A program made the translations under genes and the position numbers. A stretch of 21,224 bases of DNA from DAMCZI01 sp032095175 (GTDB lineage: Bacteria; Bacillota; Clostridia; Clostridiales; Caloramatoraceae). The notes beneath the pieces were generated by a model, which saw only the letters and a list, made by a program, of their open reading frames with translations, ran no database searches and was not told the DNA's origin. Position 1 is the first letter of the stretch. Each line of letters opens with the position of its first letter. Location: contig DAMCZI010000061.1 in NCBI GenBank assembly GCA_032095175.1, positions 1 to 21,224 on the forward strand, in the 5' to 3' direction. This document shows, piece after piece, positions 21,024 to 21,224 of the stretch.

Positions 21024-21224
21024 AAACGTCCCTCCATCCTCAAGAAAATTTTAACAATTATTAATTACATTATATCAATATTACAAGCATCTTGCATATA
21101 TCCTTAAATCCACAATTTAGGGATTATGCGTAGCATCCTACCCAGGTTTATCTGTAATAGACCGTGAAAGTCAAGAAATATTGCTTCCGTCGACTACTCC
21201 GCTCGCAAAGAAGTTGTAAGATGT
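21024..21224. other. Right-edge intergenic stretch
   Basis: No gene is recognised. A small dyad CCTTAAAT-CCACA-ATTTAGGG lies at about 21101-21121, with no U-tract. The last ~60 nt (from GTGAAAGTCAAGAAATATTG) are richer in GC than the gap and vaguely recall the interior of the hairpin elements, but the similarity is too short to call. Confidence 0.3.

Noticed and set aside
21160..21224. A fourth hairpin element starting at the right edge
   Set aside because: Only short words (AGTCAAGA, GTAAGATG) agree with the other copies; the AGGC terminus is missing and the window ends.
1..21224. CRISPR array, prophage, complete insertion sequence or rRNA
   Set aside because: No regularly spaced direct repeats, transposase, integrase or rRNA sequence was seen anywhere in the window.

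Overview
The window looks like the chromosome of a low-GC, spore-forming member of the Clostridiaceae. The evidence is strongly AT-rich DNA, purine-rich Shine-Dalgarno (SD) sites, a sporulation-type SigH, a ctsR-mcsA-mcsB-clpC-radA-disA block, and the gene order mrnC-thyX-rlmB-[yacP]-sigH-tuf. It is almost entirely conserved housekeeping and stress-response DNA. There is no CRISPR array, prophage, complete insertion sequence or rRNA.

Layout, left to right. (1) 1-3875, all minus strand: mrnC, thyX, rlmB, a destroyed yacP, sigH, tRNA-Thr(GGT) and the first 20 codons of tuf. These genes serve RNA maturation, dTMP synthesis, sporulation control and translation. (2) 3876-5700, plus strand: hprK (HPr kinase/phosphorylase) and an unrecognised 139-residue protein. 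(3) 5700-10928, minus strand: carD-like regulator, PIN-TRAM membrane protein, ispD, ispF, and a NatAB-type ABC exporter. (4) 11217-11800: a plus-strand gene for a 131-residue cysteine-containing protein, ending at a terminator shared with disA. (5) 11805-19152, minus strand: the CtsR-controlled protein quality-control operon (ctsR, mcsA, mcsB, clpC), then radA and disA (DNA repair and c-di-AMP synthesis), which have their own probable promoter. (6) 19392-21023, minus strand: a DUF2500-type membrane protein, a small possibly frameshifted ORF, and a gluzincin-type metallopeptidase.

The unusual material is noncoding. A family of long-hairpin, MITE-like elements shares a terminal sequence of the form AGGC-RY-ATTAAA-R-AAA. 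One copy (1226-1384) occupies the place of yacP and leaves only its last ~20 codons. A composite 236-bp copy (14349-14584) lies between clpC and radA. A 17-bp fragment identical to one terminus lies at 19317. Separately, an ~82-nt sequence of unknown function occurs twice, upstream of hprK and upstream of carD, in the same orientation relative to both genes. The two copies are about 82% identical and nearly all differences are transitions. Other points are G-tract SD sites of 7-8 G in front of TTG starts (sigH, natA), a 108-bp in-frame tandem duplication in rlmB, and a structured leader between tRNA-Thr and tuf.

Several starts were moved inward from the longest ORF on the basis of SD and promoter positions: sigH, hprK, natB, ispF, ispD, the 131-residue protein and the metallopeptidase. 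No obviously new multi-gene system is visible. The hairpin family with its gene replacement, and the paired 82-nt element, are the best candidates for undescribed biology.
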